Notes under the pieces: generated by a model
What the model was told of the DNA's origin: nothing
Databases searched by the model: none
What the model saw: only the letters and a program-made list of their open reading frames with translations
Shown: positions 7,693-15,217 of the stretch, one piece after another
Layout of the letters: each line of letters begins with the position of its first letter
How positions within the stretch are numbered: position 1 is the stretch's first letter
NCBI GenBank assembly: GCA_045645205.1
Contig: JAZRIJ010000001.1
Coordinates: forward strand, 1 to 22,314
Source: RGIG1995 sp045645205
GTDB lineage: Bacteria > Bacillota > Clostridia > Oscillospirales > CAG-272
Length of the DNA stretch: 22,314 nucleotides
Direction of reading: 5' to 3'
Translations under genes and position numbers: made by a program

Positions 7693-8355
7693 TTAAAATA
7701 ATTTTTCCTGTAATTTCAGCGAAAAAACATTATTTTTCCCCAACTTCAATGATATTTCATCCGCAATGCTTTCATTTGCAGAGGTAAACAGACATTGAAC
7801 ACCCGTAATTTCGCTTAATTTATCAGCCAAAGCTTTTGTTTTTAATACATCTTCAGCCGTCGTTAATTCGCCCAAATTTGAGTTATTTACAATTTTGGTA
7901 AACTTTAATTTTGCCGCATACTCAATTTCTTTAAAAACCTCGTATGCTTCTTCAACCATCGTAGTCAACGGTCTGTAAAAGTTTACGGTAAATATCATCT
8001 CATAGTCGTTTTCTTCAAGCAAACGTGGAACAAACCGCCCCAAAGCCAACGCGCCTCTGTCATCTCCGCCGAGATCTATTATAACCTGTTTGTCTCTTCT
8101 GTCAAAAAGACCGTACGCCGCTGACGGTAGAGAGGGAAGGTCAACGCTTGTATTAGCAAACGGAAGAGATATAAGCTCTATCCCCTTTTGCGAAAACATA
8201 TCCTCGCTGTCTTTTGTTCGAAAGTACGGATTTACAATATCAAGATCGGCAATGCTTACTTGAAAGCCGTTATTTCGAAGCATCATAGCGTAATTCACCG
8301 CAAGATTGGTCTTACCGCTTCCGTAATGGCCGGAAAAAATCGTTACTCTTTTCAT
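7693..8355 (-). CDS. P-loop ATPase of the MinD/ParA-like class, operon member
   Basis: The 220-aa protein begins with IFSGHYGSGKTNLAVNYA, a Walker A-type loop at residues 9-16, followed by IADLDIVNPYFRT, which resembles the switch region of deviant-Walker (MinD/ParA/SIMIBI) ATPases. VIIDLGGDDRGALALGR near 90 is a Walker B-like stretch. There is no membrane-targeting helix or cysteine cluster. It lies 33 bases upstream of the ferredoxin gene and 51 bases after the nitrilase gene, so it is probably part of the operon. Its role is unknown; a chaperone-like or assembly role for the oxidoreductase is a guess from position. The ribosome binding site before the ATG is weak. Confidence 0.82.
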   Translation of the reverse strand: MKRVTIFSGHYGSGKTNLAVNYAMMLRNNGFQVSIADLDIVNPYFRTKDSEDMFSQKGIELISLPFANTSVDLPSLPSAAYGLFDRRDKQVIIDLGGDDRGALALGRFVPRLLEENDYEMIFTVNFYRPLTTMVEEAYEVFKEIEYAAKLKFTKIVNNSNLGELTTAEDVLKTKALADKLSEITGVQCLFTSANESIADEISLKLGKNNVFSLKLQEKLF

Positions 8356-8406
8356 ATAATACTTAATATTTTCATTTCCCTTTTATAGTTGGAGTTATTA
8401 TATTAC

Positions 8407-9204
8407 TCAAATATTATACAATTCGGGTCTGCGGTCAGCAAACACATTTATTGTAGTTCTTATATTTTCTATAACACTGTAGTCAATCTCGCCTGTTATA
8501 ATTTCCTCAAAGTCACCGGCAGTTACCGTTTCAACTCCCCAAGGGTCGCAAATACGGGAGTTCCCGGCGTACACATTTTTGCCTGCCCTGCCGCAGCTAT
8601 TGCAACATACAACAAACATCTGATTTTCAATAGCCCTTGCCTTAACAAGAGCATTCAAGTGGTGTACTCTTGACGCAGGCCACTGGGAAACAACAAACAA
8701 ACAGTCAAGTCCCGTTACCGTCATTGATCTGATAAGCTCGGGAAAACGTATATCATAACATATTATTATTCCGCAACTCTTTCCGTCGAGAGTAAACTTG
8801 CATAAATGATCTCCCTTTTGAAAATGCTTATGCTCGTTCATTGGTGAAAACAAATGAGTCTTGTCATATTCGGCAATACATTTACCATCTCTGTCAAATA
8901 TATAGGAAGTGTTGTAAATCTTACCATTCTTTATATTTGCAACGCTTCCTGCAACAATGTTAACATTAAACTCCTTTGCAAGTCCACCTATTAACCTCTT
9001 GGTTTTTTCTCCGTCTCTGTCGCAGTAGTTTTCAATCGACTCTTCAGGAAAAAAACCTGTGTTCCACGTTTCCGGAAGAACTATTACATCCGGATTATTT
9101 TTAGCTGCATCACGTATAAGCTTTTCTGCCTTAACAACATTTTCACCGCTCGAACCGAAAGCCATATCCATCTGTATACACGATACTTTCATAATATCTG
9201 ACAT
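8407..9204 (-). CDS. Carbon-nitrogen hydrolase, omega-amidase-like (nitrilase superfamily)
   Basis: This 265-aa protein has the complete nitrilase catalytic triad: Glu45 (VLPETWNTGFF), Lys115 (EYDKTHLFSP) and Cys149 (IIICYDIRFPEL). SQWPASRVHHLNALVKARAIENQ is typical of the YafV/MtnU/Nit2 omega-amidase branch. These cytoplasmic enzymes hydrolyse 2-oxoglutaramate or 2-oxosuccinamate, the by-products of glutamine or asparagine transaminases. The start at 9204 has AAGGTGA seven bases upstream. The gene begins 11 bases after the acyl-CoA synthetase stop. In a Val-responsive operon it could draw a glutamine-dependent transamination of branched 2-oxoacids forward, but other amides cannot be excluded. 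Confidence 0.88.
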   Translation of the reverse strand: MSDIMKVSCIQMDMAFGSSGENVVKAEKLIRDAAKNNPDVIVLPETWNTGFFPEESIENYCDRDGEKTKRLIGGLAKEFNVNIVAGSVANIKNGKIYNTSYIFDRDGKCIAEYDKTHLFSPMNEHKHFQKGDHLCKFTLDGKSCGIIICYDIRFPELIRSMTVTGLDCLFVVSQWPASRVHHLNALVKARAIENQMFVVCCNSCGRAGKNVYAGNSRICDPWGVETVTAGDFEEIITGEIDYSVIENIRTTINVFADRRPELYNI

Positions 9205-9215
9205 TTTTTATCACC

Positions 9216-11504
9216 TTAAAGCTTATTTCTTTGAATTTTGCCGCTGACCGTCTTTGGTAAGCTTTTTCTAAATTCAACTATTCTCGGATACTTATAGGGC
9301 GCGGTCTTTTCTTTAACATATTTTTGTATTTCTTTCTTAAGATCGTCAGTAGGCTCTGTGCCGTCAACAAGAACAATACTTGCCTTAACCACTTGTCCTC
9401 TTACCTCATCGGGAGCCGCAGACACACCGCATTCGAGAACGTAAGGCAGTTCCATAATAACGCTTTCAATCTCAAAAGGACCGATACGGTAGCCCGACGA
9501 TTTAATAACATCATCAACACGCCCCACATACCAGAAAAAGCCGTCTTCATCACGCCAAGCAACATCACCCGTGTGGTAATATCCGTCGTACCATACCTCT
9601 TTGGTCTTTTCCTCATCATTGTAATATCCGGTAAATAAGCCACATGGAGCACCATTTTTGACATTAACAACTATCTCTCCGTGTTCACCATCGGGAACGG
9701 AATTGCCGTCAGTGTCAACAACATCAATATCATAAACAGGGGTTGCACGTCCCATTGAACCTATTTTATGGGGAGCGCCTACCATATTACCGATTATCAT
9801 AGTGCTTTCAGACTGACCAAAACCTTCAATTATTTGAAGTCCGGTTGCCTTTTCAAACTGTCTGTAAACCTCTGGGTTCAAAGCCTCACCCGCAGTCGTC
9901 ATATGGCGAACCGACGAAAAATCGTATTTTGAAATATCTTCTTTAATAAGCATACGAAGCATTGTGGGGGGCGCGCAAAAAGTTGTAATCTTATATTCAG
10001 CAAACATAGGAAGAATATCCGCAGCGCTGAATCTGTCAAAGTCATATACAAATGTTGCCGCCTCGCACAGCCATTGACCGTAAAGCTTACCCCACATGGA
10101 TTTTGCCCAGCCTGTATCTGATATTGTAAAATGGAGTCCATCAGGGTCAACATTGTGCCAATATTTTGCGGTATGGAAATGTCCCAATGCATATTTATAG
10201 TTATGCGCCGCAATCTTGGGATAACCCGATGTTCCCGATGTAAAGAACATCAGCATTAAGTCATCACCACACGGAGCATCTTCTTTTCTGTCAAAATGAG
10301 TACTGTAAAGAGTATATTCCTCGTCAAAAGTTCTCCAGCCTTCTCTTTCACCGTTTACTATTATCTTATGCTTAAGGCATGGGCAATTTTTTGACGCAAT
10401 CTCAACCTGATGCGCTGTATCTCCGTCTGCTGTACATATAATTGCGCTAACTCCGGCTGCATTGAAACGGTATTCAAAATCATGCTCAACAAGCTGATTT
10501 GTTGCAGGAATAGCAATAGCGCCGAGCTTGTTTAATCCAAGCATTGCAAACCAAAACTGATAATGGCGTTTCAGAACAAGCATTACCCTGTCTCCCTTTT
10601 TGATACCGAGAGACTTAAAATAGTTTGCGCATTGGGCTGATGCCCTCTTCATATCTTTAAATGTAAATCTTCTCTCTGTCCTGTCCTTTGAAATATGAAG
10701 CATGGCAAGCTTGTCTGGGTCTTTTTCTGCCAGCTCGTCAACAAGGTCAAAAGCAAAGTTAAATTTTTCTGTATTCTTAAATTTAATCGATGTAGGTGTT
10801 CCCTTGTCGTTTTCGGTAACATCTATAAATTTCTTGTATATTCTGTCTTTTGTATCTTTTGAAACAACGCTTCTGTCCTGAATTATTTTAGCAGGAGTAA
10901 GCTCGGGAATTGGCTCTCCGGTGGGATTAAGAACAATAGCGTAAAAGATACAGTCTTTTCCGTTAACTGCGATCATACCGTGAGGAGTATCACTGTTAAA
11001 GTAAATACTGTCGCCGGGACCAAGAATTTCTCTGTGCTCACCTATCTGAACAAGCAGGTTTCCCTCAATTACAAGATCGCATTCCTGTCCTGCATGAGTT
11101 GTCAATTCAATATCTCTCGTTTGCGCACTTTCGTCATAAACACTTTTTACGTACAAAGGTTCGGCAATACGGTTACGGAAAGAATATGCAAGATTGTAAT
11201 ATGTCATTCCGTGCGCCTGAGAAACCTTTTGACCTGTTCCAAATCTTGTAACAGTATATGATTTCAATGTAGGACTGTAACCCTCTATAATATCGGTAAC
11301 ATTAACATTCAAAGCAAGTGCGCATCTGTAAATGAAAGCAAAATTAAGATCGCTTTCGCCCTTTTCGCAAAGCATATATTCATCGACGGTTACACCTGTC
11401 TTGACCGCCATCTCCTCGGGAGTAAGGTTTTCAAGCTCACGAAGCTCCCTTATACGCCCCGCCATTTCTCTGATCTTAAAATCAAGACCTGTCATCTGCT
11501 GCAT
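9216..11504 (-). CDS. XRE-cupin-acyl-CoA synthetase fusion, Val T-box controlled (762 aa)
   Basis: The frame is open to 11600, but that reaches into the T-box terminator. The ATG at 11504 has GGAG nine bases upstream and is the likely start. Three parts are visible. Residues about 14-76 are an XRE-type helix-turn-helix. Residues about 136-179 are a cupin (HAGQECDLVIEGNLLVQIG, then GDSIYFNSDTPHG). Residues about 240-762 are an AMP-forming acyl-CoA synthetase of the medium-chain (MACS-like) type, with FFTSGTSGYPK (420-430), EGFGQSES (about 560-567), YHTGD, VDDVIKSSGYRIGPFEIES and the acyl-adenylation Lys756 in SGKIQR. It should convert a carboxylic acid, ATP and CoA to acyl-CoA. The T-box and VOR partner suggest isobutyrate or a similar branched acid. 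It heads the operon that ends with VOR. Confidence 0.92.
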   Translation of the reverse strand: MQQMTGLDFKIREMAGRIRELRELENLTPEEMAVKTGVTVDEYMLCEKGESDLNFAFIYRCALALNVNVTDIIEGYSPTLKSYTVTRFGTGQKVSQAHGMTYYNLAYSFRNRIAEPLYVKSVYDESAQTRDIELTTHAGQECDLVIEGNLLVQIGEHREILGPGDSIYFNSDTPHGMIAVNGKDCIFYAIVLNPTGEPIPELTPAKIIQDRSVVSKDTKDRIYKKFIDVTENDKGTPTSIKFKNTEKFNFAFDLVDELAEKDPDKLAMLHISKDRTERRFTFKDMKRASAQCANYFKSLGIKKGDRVMLVLKRHYQFWFAMLGLNKLGAIAIPATNQLVEHDFEYRFNAAGVSAIICTADGDTAHQVEIASKNCPCLKHKIIVNGEREGWRTFDEEYTLYSTHFDRKEDAPCGDDLMLMFFTSGTSGYPKIAAHNYKYALGHFHTAKYWHNVDPDGLHFTISDTGWAKSMWGKLYGQWLCEAATFVYDFDRFSAADILPMFAEYKITTFCAPPTMLRMLIKEDISKYDFSSVRHMTTAGEALNPEVYRQFEKATGLQIIEGFGQSESTMIIGNMVGAPHKIGSMGRATPVYDIDVVDTDGNSVPDGEHGEIVVNVKNGAPCGLFTGYYNDEEKTKEVWYDGYYHTGDVAWRDEDGFFWYVGRVDDVIKSSGYRIGPFEIESVIMELPYVLECGVSAAPDEVRGQVVKASIVLVDGTEPTDDLKKEIQKYVKEKTAPYKYPRIVEFRKSLPKTVSGKIQRNKL

Positions 11505-11529
11505 AAAATCATTCTCCGTTTCCGGGATA

Positions 11530-11826
11530 AGAAAAGCACTCATCCCAAAGTTGATGACTTTGAGACGAGTGCTGTTTGTCCTATACACCCGCGGTACCAC
11601 TCAAATTGCAGTTAATATTAACTGCCACTCTCGGAATCAAACAACCCCTATGCCTTCACGCGACAATAACGGGAAGATTCTACTTACTTTTACAAAACAT
11701 AAAGCTTTCTTTCTTCCGGCTCGGAAGCTACAAACATAAAGCATTTTTAAATAGCTTTCACCAAACGCTATCTCTCTGCATAAAAACAATCTCTATGCCC
11801 TCTTCGTCTAAGCCTTTATATAATAT
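11530..11826 (-). promoter_or_regulatory. T-box riboswitch leader, specifier read as GTA (valine)
   Basis: On the minus strand, in order: Stem I base GGCT (near 11814) paired with AGCC (near 11718); GAAG paired with CTTC; the AGAGAG motif (11777-11772); the GGTGAAAGC apical segment; and the specifier GTA (11731-11729), followed by the purine G directly before CTTC. The T-box TGGTACCGCGG follows (11599-11589). TTTGAG before it can pair with CTCAAA to form the antiterminator. The competing terminator is 11573-11535, GCACTC...GAGTGC with a T-run. The TGGT bulge pairs with discriminator A and CCA, which fits tRNA-Val. Shifted readings such as TGT (Cys) would need another discriminator. Uncharged tRNA-Val should therefore switch the operon on. 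Confidence 0.93.
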
Positions 11827-11832
11827 GTAAGT

Positions 11833-11861
11833 ATCTTATCATAACTTTGTTATTTTGTCAA
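11833..11861 (-). promoter_or_regulatory. Sigma-A promoter of the Val T-box operon
   Basis: On the minus strand there is a perfect TTGACA (11861-11856), a 17-base spacer and TAAGAT (11838-11833). Transcription should begin near 11826, just before the T-box Stem I. It lies about 80 bases beyond the stop codon of the upstream paralogue. Confidence 0.88.
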
Positions 11862-11922
11862 CATATTTTTTTATTTTTAACAAAAGCAACACGCATTCAA
11901 AGACTATTCGCCCCGATTTCGC

Positions 11923-11939
11923 ATATACAATTTGTATAT
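11923..11939. repeat. 17-base palindrome directly after the second synthetase gene
   Basis: ATATACAA and TTGTATAT are perfect inverted 8-base arms around one central T. The palindrome abuts the stop codon at 11940-11942 and lies about 60 bases upstream of the Val-operon promoter. There is no T-run on either side, so it is a poor intrinsic terminator; an operator for a dimeric regulator is possible. Evidence is only the symmetry. Confidence 0.4.
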
Positions 11940-14207
11940 TTAAAGTTTGTTTCTCTGAATCTTACCGCTGATAGTCTTAGGCAATTCTGTTCTGAACTCA
12001 ACTATTCTCGGATACTTATAAGGTGCTGTATTCTTTTTTACATAAGCCTGAATATCTTTTTTCAGTTGTTCGGAAGGTTCAACACCCTTGACAAGAACGA
12101 TGCTCGCCTTAACCACCTGTCCTCTTACCTCATCGGGAACTGCAGATACACCGCATTCGAGAACATAAGGCAATTCCATAATAACACTTTCAATTTCAAA
12201 CGGACCGATACGGTAGCCCGACGACTTGATTACATCATCAACACGTCCGACATACCAGAAAAAGCCGTCTTCATCACGCCATGCAGTATCACCCGTGTGA
12301 TAATAACCATCGTGCATAACCTCTTTTGTCTTTTCTTCGTTTCCGTAATATCCTTCGAACAATCCACAGGGAATCTTTTCACTGATCTTAACAACTATCT
12401 CGCCCGTTTCACCGTCTGCAACAATATTGCAATCCTCGTCAACGATCTCAATATCATAAAGCGGTGTAGGTTTCCCCATAGAGCCGACCTTGTGAGTTCC
12501 GCCCATAAGGTTTGCAATTGCAAGTGTAAGCTCAGTCTGTCCAAAGCCTTCCATAATCTGAAGACCGGTCAACTTTTCAAACTGCTTGTATACTTCCGGA
12601 TTCAAAGCTTCTCCCGCTGTTGTCATATGGCGGATAGACGAAAGATCGTATTTTGAAATATCCTCTTTGATAAGCATACGAAGCATTGTAGGCGGAGCAC
12701 AGAAGGTTGTTATCTGATATTTAGCAAACATGGGAAGGATCTCGGCGGCATTAAATCTGTCGAAGTCGTACGTAAATACTGCTCCCTCTGCAAGCCACTG
12801 ACCGTAGAGCTTGCCCCAGAGCGCCTTACCCCAGCCTGTATCTGATATTGTAAAATGCAAACCGTCATCACTTACACCATGCCAGTATTTAGCTGTAATA
12901 TAATGACCAAGCGCGTATTTGTAGTTATGCGCCGCTATTTTAGGATAACCTGTTGTACCCGATGTAAAGAACATCAGCATCAGATCGTTGCCACAGGGAG
13001 CATCATCGGTACGTTCATAATGAGTGCTGAACAGTTTGTATTCTTCATCAAAGTTTTTCCAGCCGGCTTTCTCGCCGCCTACAAGTATCTTTGTTGTAAG
13101 CGTGGGACTTTCTGCCTGCGCCAGTTCAACCTGATTTGCAACATCACCATCGGCTGTACATACAATAGTGCTGACTCCCGCCGAATTGAAACGGTATTCA
13201 AAATCGTGCTTCTGAAGCTGATGCGTTGCAGGAATAGCAATTGCTCCCAGCTTGTGAAGTCCGAGAATAGCAAACCAGAACTGATAATGTCTCTTCAACA
13301 CAAGCATTACCCTGTCGCCCTTTTTAATACCAAGGGATTTGAAATAATTTGCGCACTGAGCTGATGCTTTCTTCATATCACTAAATGTAAATCTGCGTTC
13401 AACCTTATTTACATCAAGATGGATCATGGCAAGCTTATCAGGACTCTTATTTGCAATTGCATCAACTGTATCAAAAGCGAAGTTATATTTGCTCTCGTTT
13501 TTAAAATCAATACTCTGCAAATATCCGTTTTCATTTTCAACAGTTGTAATAAAATCTTCGCTTACAAGCTTCTTACTGCCCCTGTGCGCCATCATAAGCG
13601 TATCTCGAAGTACTGTTTCAGCCTGCTCCTCGCCCGGAAGAATTACCGCAACAAACAAACACTCTTTGCCGTCAACAGCAATCATACCATGCGGTGTGGA
13701 GCTGTTGTAATAGATGCTGTCGCCTTCGCTCAAATATTCAACATTGTCTCCGATTTGAATTTTAAGTCTGCCGCTCATAACAAAATCAAATTCCTGACCT
13801 GAGTGTTTTGTCAAATGAATAGGCTTGTTCTGCAGTTCCTCATCATATTCGTACCGAACCCAATAAGGCTCTGCAATCTTTTTGCGGAACATAGGAGCCA
13901 AATTCTTAATGCTTATACCCTCCTCTTTTGCGGTTTCTTGTCCCTCGCCCTTTCTTGTTACGGTATAAGACGAAAGATGCGCCGACTTACCTTCCAAAAG
14001 ATCAGTTATTCCGATACCAAATGCCATTGAACATTTATGAATAAATGTAAAAGGGAAATCTAACTGTCCGTTCTCATACTGTAAGTACTGACTTACCGAC
14101 ACCTCGGTTTTTTCTGCCATTTCTTTAATGGTGAACCCGAATATCTCTCTCATTTCACGAATTCTGCCTGCCACTTCCACAAGCTTGTTTGTCTCAAATG
14201 TTGACAT
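11940..14207 (-). CDS. XRE-cupin-acyl-CoA synthetase fusion, Ile T-box controlled (755 aa)
   Basis: This is a paralogue of the fusion gene at 9216-11504, colinear throughout, with long identical stretches in the synthetase part. AGAGGA precedes the ATG. Residues 12-73 are an XRE helix-turn-helix (AGRIREMREIFGFTIKEMAE...). Residues about 131-176 are a cupin (KHSGQEFDFVMSGRLKIQIG, then GDSIYYNSSTPHG). Residues about 240-755 are an acyl-CoA synthetase with FFTSGTTGYPK (413-423), EGFGQTEL (553-560), YHTGD (636-640), VDDVIKSSGYRIGPFEIES (656-674) and catalytic Lys749 in SGKIQR. The T-box suggests a substrate leading to isoleucine, such as 2-methylbutyrate. It appears to be transcribed alone from its own promoter and may read into the next leader. 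Confidence 0.92.
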   Translation of the reverse strand: MSTFETNKLVEVAGRIREMREIFGFTIKEMAEKTEVSVSQYLQYENGQLDFPFTFIHKCSMAFGIGITDLLEGKSAHLSSYTVTRKGEGQETAKEEGISIKNLAPMFRKKIAEPYWVRYEYDEELQNKPIHLTKHSGQEFDFVMSGRLKIQIGDNVEYLSEGDSIYYNSSTPHGMIAVDGKECLFVAVILPGEEQAETVLRDTLMMAHRGSKKLVSEDFITTVENENGYLQSIDFKNESKYNFAFDTVDAIANKSPDKLAMIHLDVNKVERRFTFSDMKKASAQCANYFKSLGIKKGDRVMLVLKRHYQFWFAILGLHKLGAIAIPATHQLQKHDFEYRFNSAGVSTIVCTADGDVANQVELAQAESPTLTTKILVGGEKAGWKNFDEEYKLFSTHYERTDDAPCGNDLMLMFFTSGTTGYPKIAAHNYKYALGHYITAKYWHGVSDDGLHFTISDTGWGKALWGKLYGQWLAEGAVFTYDFDRFNAAEILPMFAKYQITTFCAPPTMLRMLIKEDISKYDLSSIRHMTTAGEALNPEVYKQFEKLTGLQIMEGFGQTELTLAIANLMGGTHKVGSMGKPTPLYDIEIVDEDCNIVADGETGEIVVKISEKIPCGLFEGYYGNEEKTKEVMHDGYYHTGDTAWRDEDGFFWYVGRVDDVIKSSGYRIGPFEIESVIMELPYVLECGVSAVPDEVRGQVVKASIVLVKGVEPSEQLKKDIQAYVKKNTAPYKYPRIVEFRTELPKTISGKIQRNKL

Positions 14208-14263
14208 AGTTTTTTCCTCTCTTTCTCTCTGCTGTAAGAGAATATCTTTTTGTTTTTCTCAAC

Positions 14264-14550
14264 AAAAAAACACTCGCCTCAATTATCTTTGAGACGAGTG
14301 TGAAAATTTCACATCCGCGGTACCACTCAAATTGCAATTATTTCTAACTGCCACTCTCGGAATCTAACAATCCCTATGCATTTACGTAGCAATAACGGAA
14401 AGCATCTACTTACTTTAAAGTTAAAGTGTTCGGACTTTCGGCTCGGAAGTGATGGGTCATACAAGAATCTTACTACCGATTTACACCAACCATCGGCTCT
14501 CTGAAAGTAATTATCTCGACCGTCTTCGTCACAGCCTTTTTTATTAAGAT
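14264..14550 (-). promoter_or_regulatory. T-box riboswitch leader, specifier read as ATC (isoleucine)
   Basis: Laid out like the other leader: Stem I base GGCT (14536-14533) with AGCC (14443-14440); GAAG with CTTC; AGAGAG (14502-14497); GGTTGGTGTAAATC; and the specifier ATC (14453-14451), followed by A and then CTTC. TGGTACCGCGG is at 14325-14315, with TTTGAG before it able to pair with CTCAAA. The terminator is ACACTCG...CGAGTGT (14301-14270) followed by seven Ts. The TGGT bulge fits discriminator A, as in tRNA-Ile; the shifted reading CAT (His) would need another discriminator. The 3' half is nearly the same sequence as the Val leader, so leader and gene were probably duplicated together. 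Confidence 0.92.
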
Positions 14551-14556
14551 AGGGGT

Positions 14557-14585
14557 ATTATAGCACTCTGATTTTCCTTTGTCAA
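14557..14585 (-). promoter_or_regulatory. Sigma-A promoter of the Ile T-box transcript
   Basis: On the minus strand there is a perfect TTGACA (14585-14580), a 17-base spacer and a perfect TATAAT (14562-14557). It is located just after the stop of the chromate-transporter-type gene, so the synthetase has its own start site. Confidence 0.9.
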
Positions 14586-14611
14586 GTAGTTTTTTATATT
14601 TTTTTATACAA

Positions 14612-15217
14612 TCATACAGGAATATTGAATATAAATCCTGACGCGATGCCGAGGACAGCTGAACCTACTATAATATATATAGGACTCAGCTTCTTGGCTT
14701 TCAGCACAAGTATCAACGATACAACAAAAATTGCAAGAGATACATAAAATGCTGATGATGTAAATACTGAAAAAGTTATAACATTACCGGGAAAGAAAAC
14801 CGTTGTTCCTATAGAAATAACAGCCGAGGATATAAGACCGATAACAGCAGGCTTAAGACCTGACATACAGCCGCTTACAACTTTGCTCTTTTTAAATTTT
14901 TCAAAAAATTTCGCAACTATAAGTATTATTACAAATGACGGCAATACAACTCCGAGAGTTGATACAAATGCTCCCAAAATACTGCCTATTACACCAAATT
15001 CTGCCCCCATTTGTGAGCCTACATAAGTAGAAATATTTATGGCAAAAGGACCGGGGGTGGATTCGCTTACCGCAATAAAATTTACTATCTGCGTTTCCGA
15101 CAGCCAGCCGTGTTCAAGTACTGCAGCCTGAACAAGAGGAAGCATTGCATATCCGCCGCCAAAGGTAAACGCGCCTATTTTAAAGAAGGTCCAAAATAAT
15201 TCAAGAAAAATCATCAT
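14612..15217 (-). CDS. Chromate transporter family protein, short form, second of a pair
   Basis: This 201-aa membrane protein has the CHR-family signatures FKIGAFTFGGGYAMLPLVQ near the N-terminus and AVSESTPGPFAINISTYVG near residue 50, followed by several hydrophobic segments (about 75-100, 122-145, 150-172 and 178-198). Short CHR proteins come as adjacent gene pairs that together correspond to one long two-domain ChrA. Its ATG overlaps the stop of the partner gene by four bases (ATGA), so they are coupled. Known long relatives export chromate; the substrate of short pairs in anaerobes is often untested, so chromate itself is only a family label here. Confidence 0.92.
   Translation of the reverse strand: MMIFLELFWTFFKIGAFTFGGGYAMLPLVQAAVLEHGWLSETQIVNFIAVSESTPGPFAINISTYVGSQMGAEFGVIGSILGAFVSTLGVVLPSFVIILIVAKFFEKFKKSKVVSGCMSGLKPAVIGLISSAVISIGTTVFFPGNVITFSVFTSSAFYVSLAIFVVSLILVLKAKKLSPIYIIVGSAVLGIASGFIFNIPV

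Noticed and set aside
8352..8375. Eight-codon mini-ORF ending with TGA that overlaps the ATPase start codon
   Set aside because: The only purine-rich site (GGGA) is almost directly next to its ATG, too close for normal initiation, so a coupled leader peptide is not convincing.
11505..11600. Longer N-terminus for the Val-type synthetase fusion
   Set aside because: The extra codons lie in the T-box antiterminator and terminator, including an ATG inside the terminator stem.
11729..11732. Reading the first T-box specifier as TGT (Cys)
   Set aside because: The position next to the purine and CTTC points to GTA, and the TGGT bulge needs discriminator A, while bacterial tRNA-Cys has U.
11847..12656. 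A 269-codon plus-strand open frame across the 3' end of the second synthetase gene
   Set aside because: It is antisense to a well-supported gene, has no family-like sequence, starts within the Val-operon promoter and shows no ribosome binding site.
12855..13364. A 169-codon plus-strand open frame inside the second synthetase gene
   Set aside because: It is an antisense shadow; the minus-strand frame contains all adenylation motifs.
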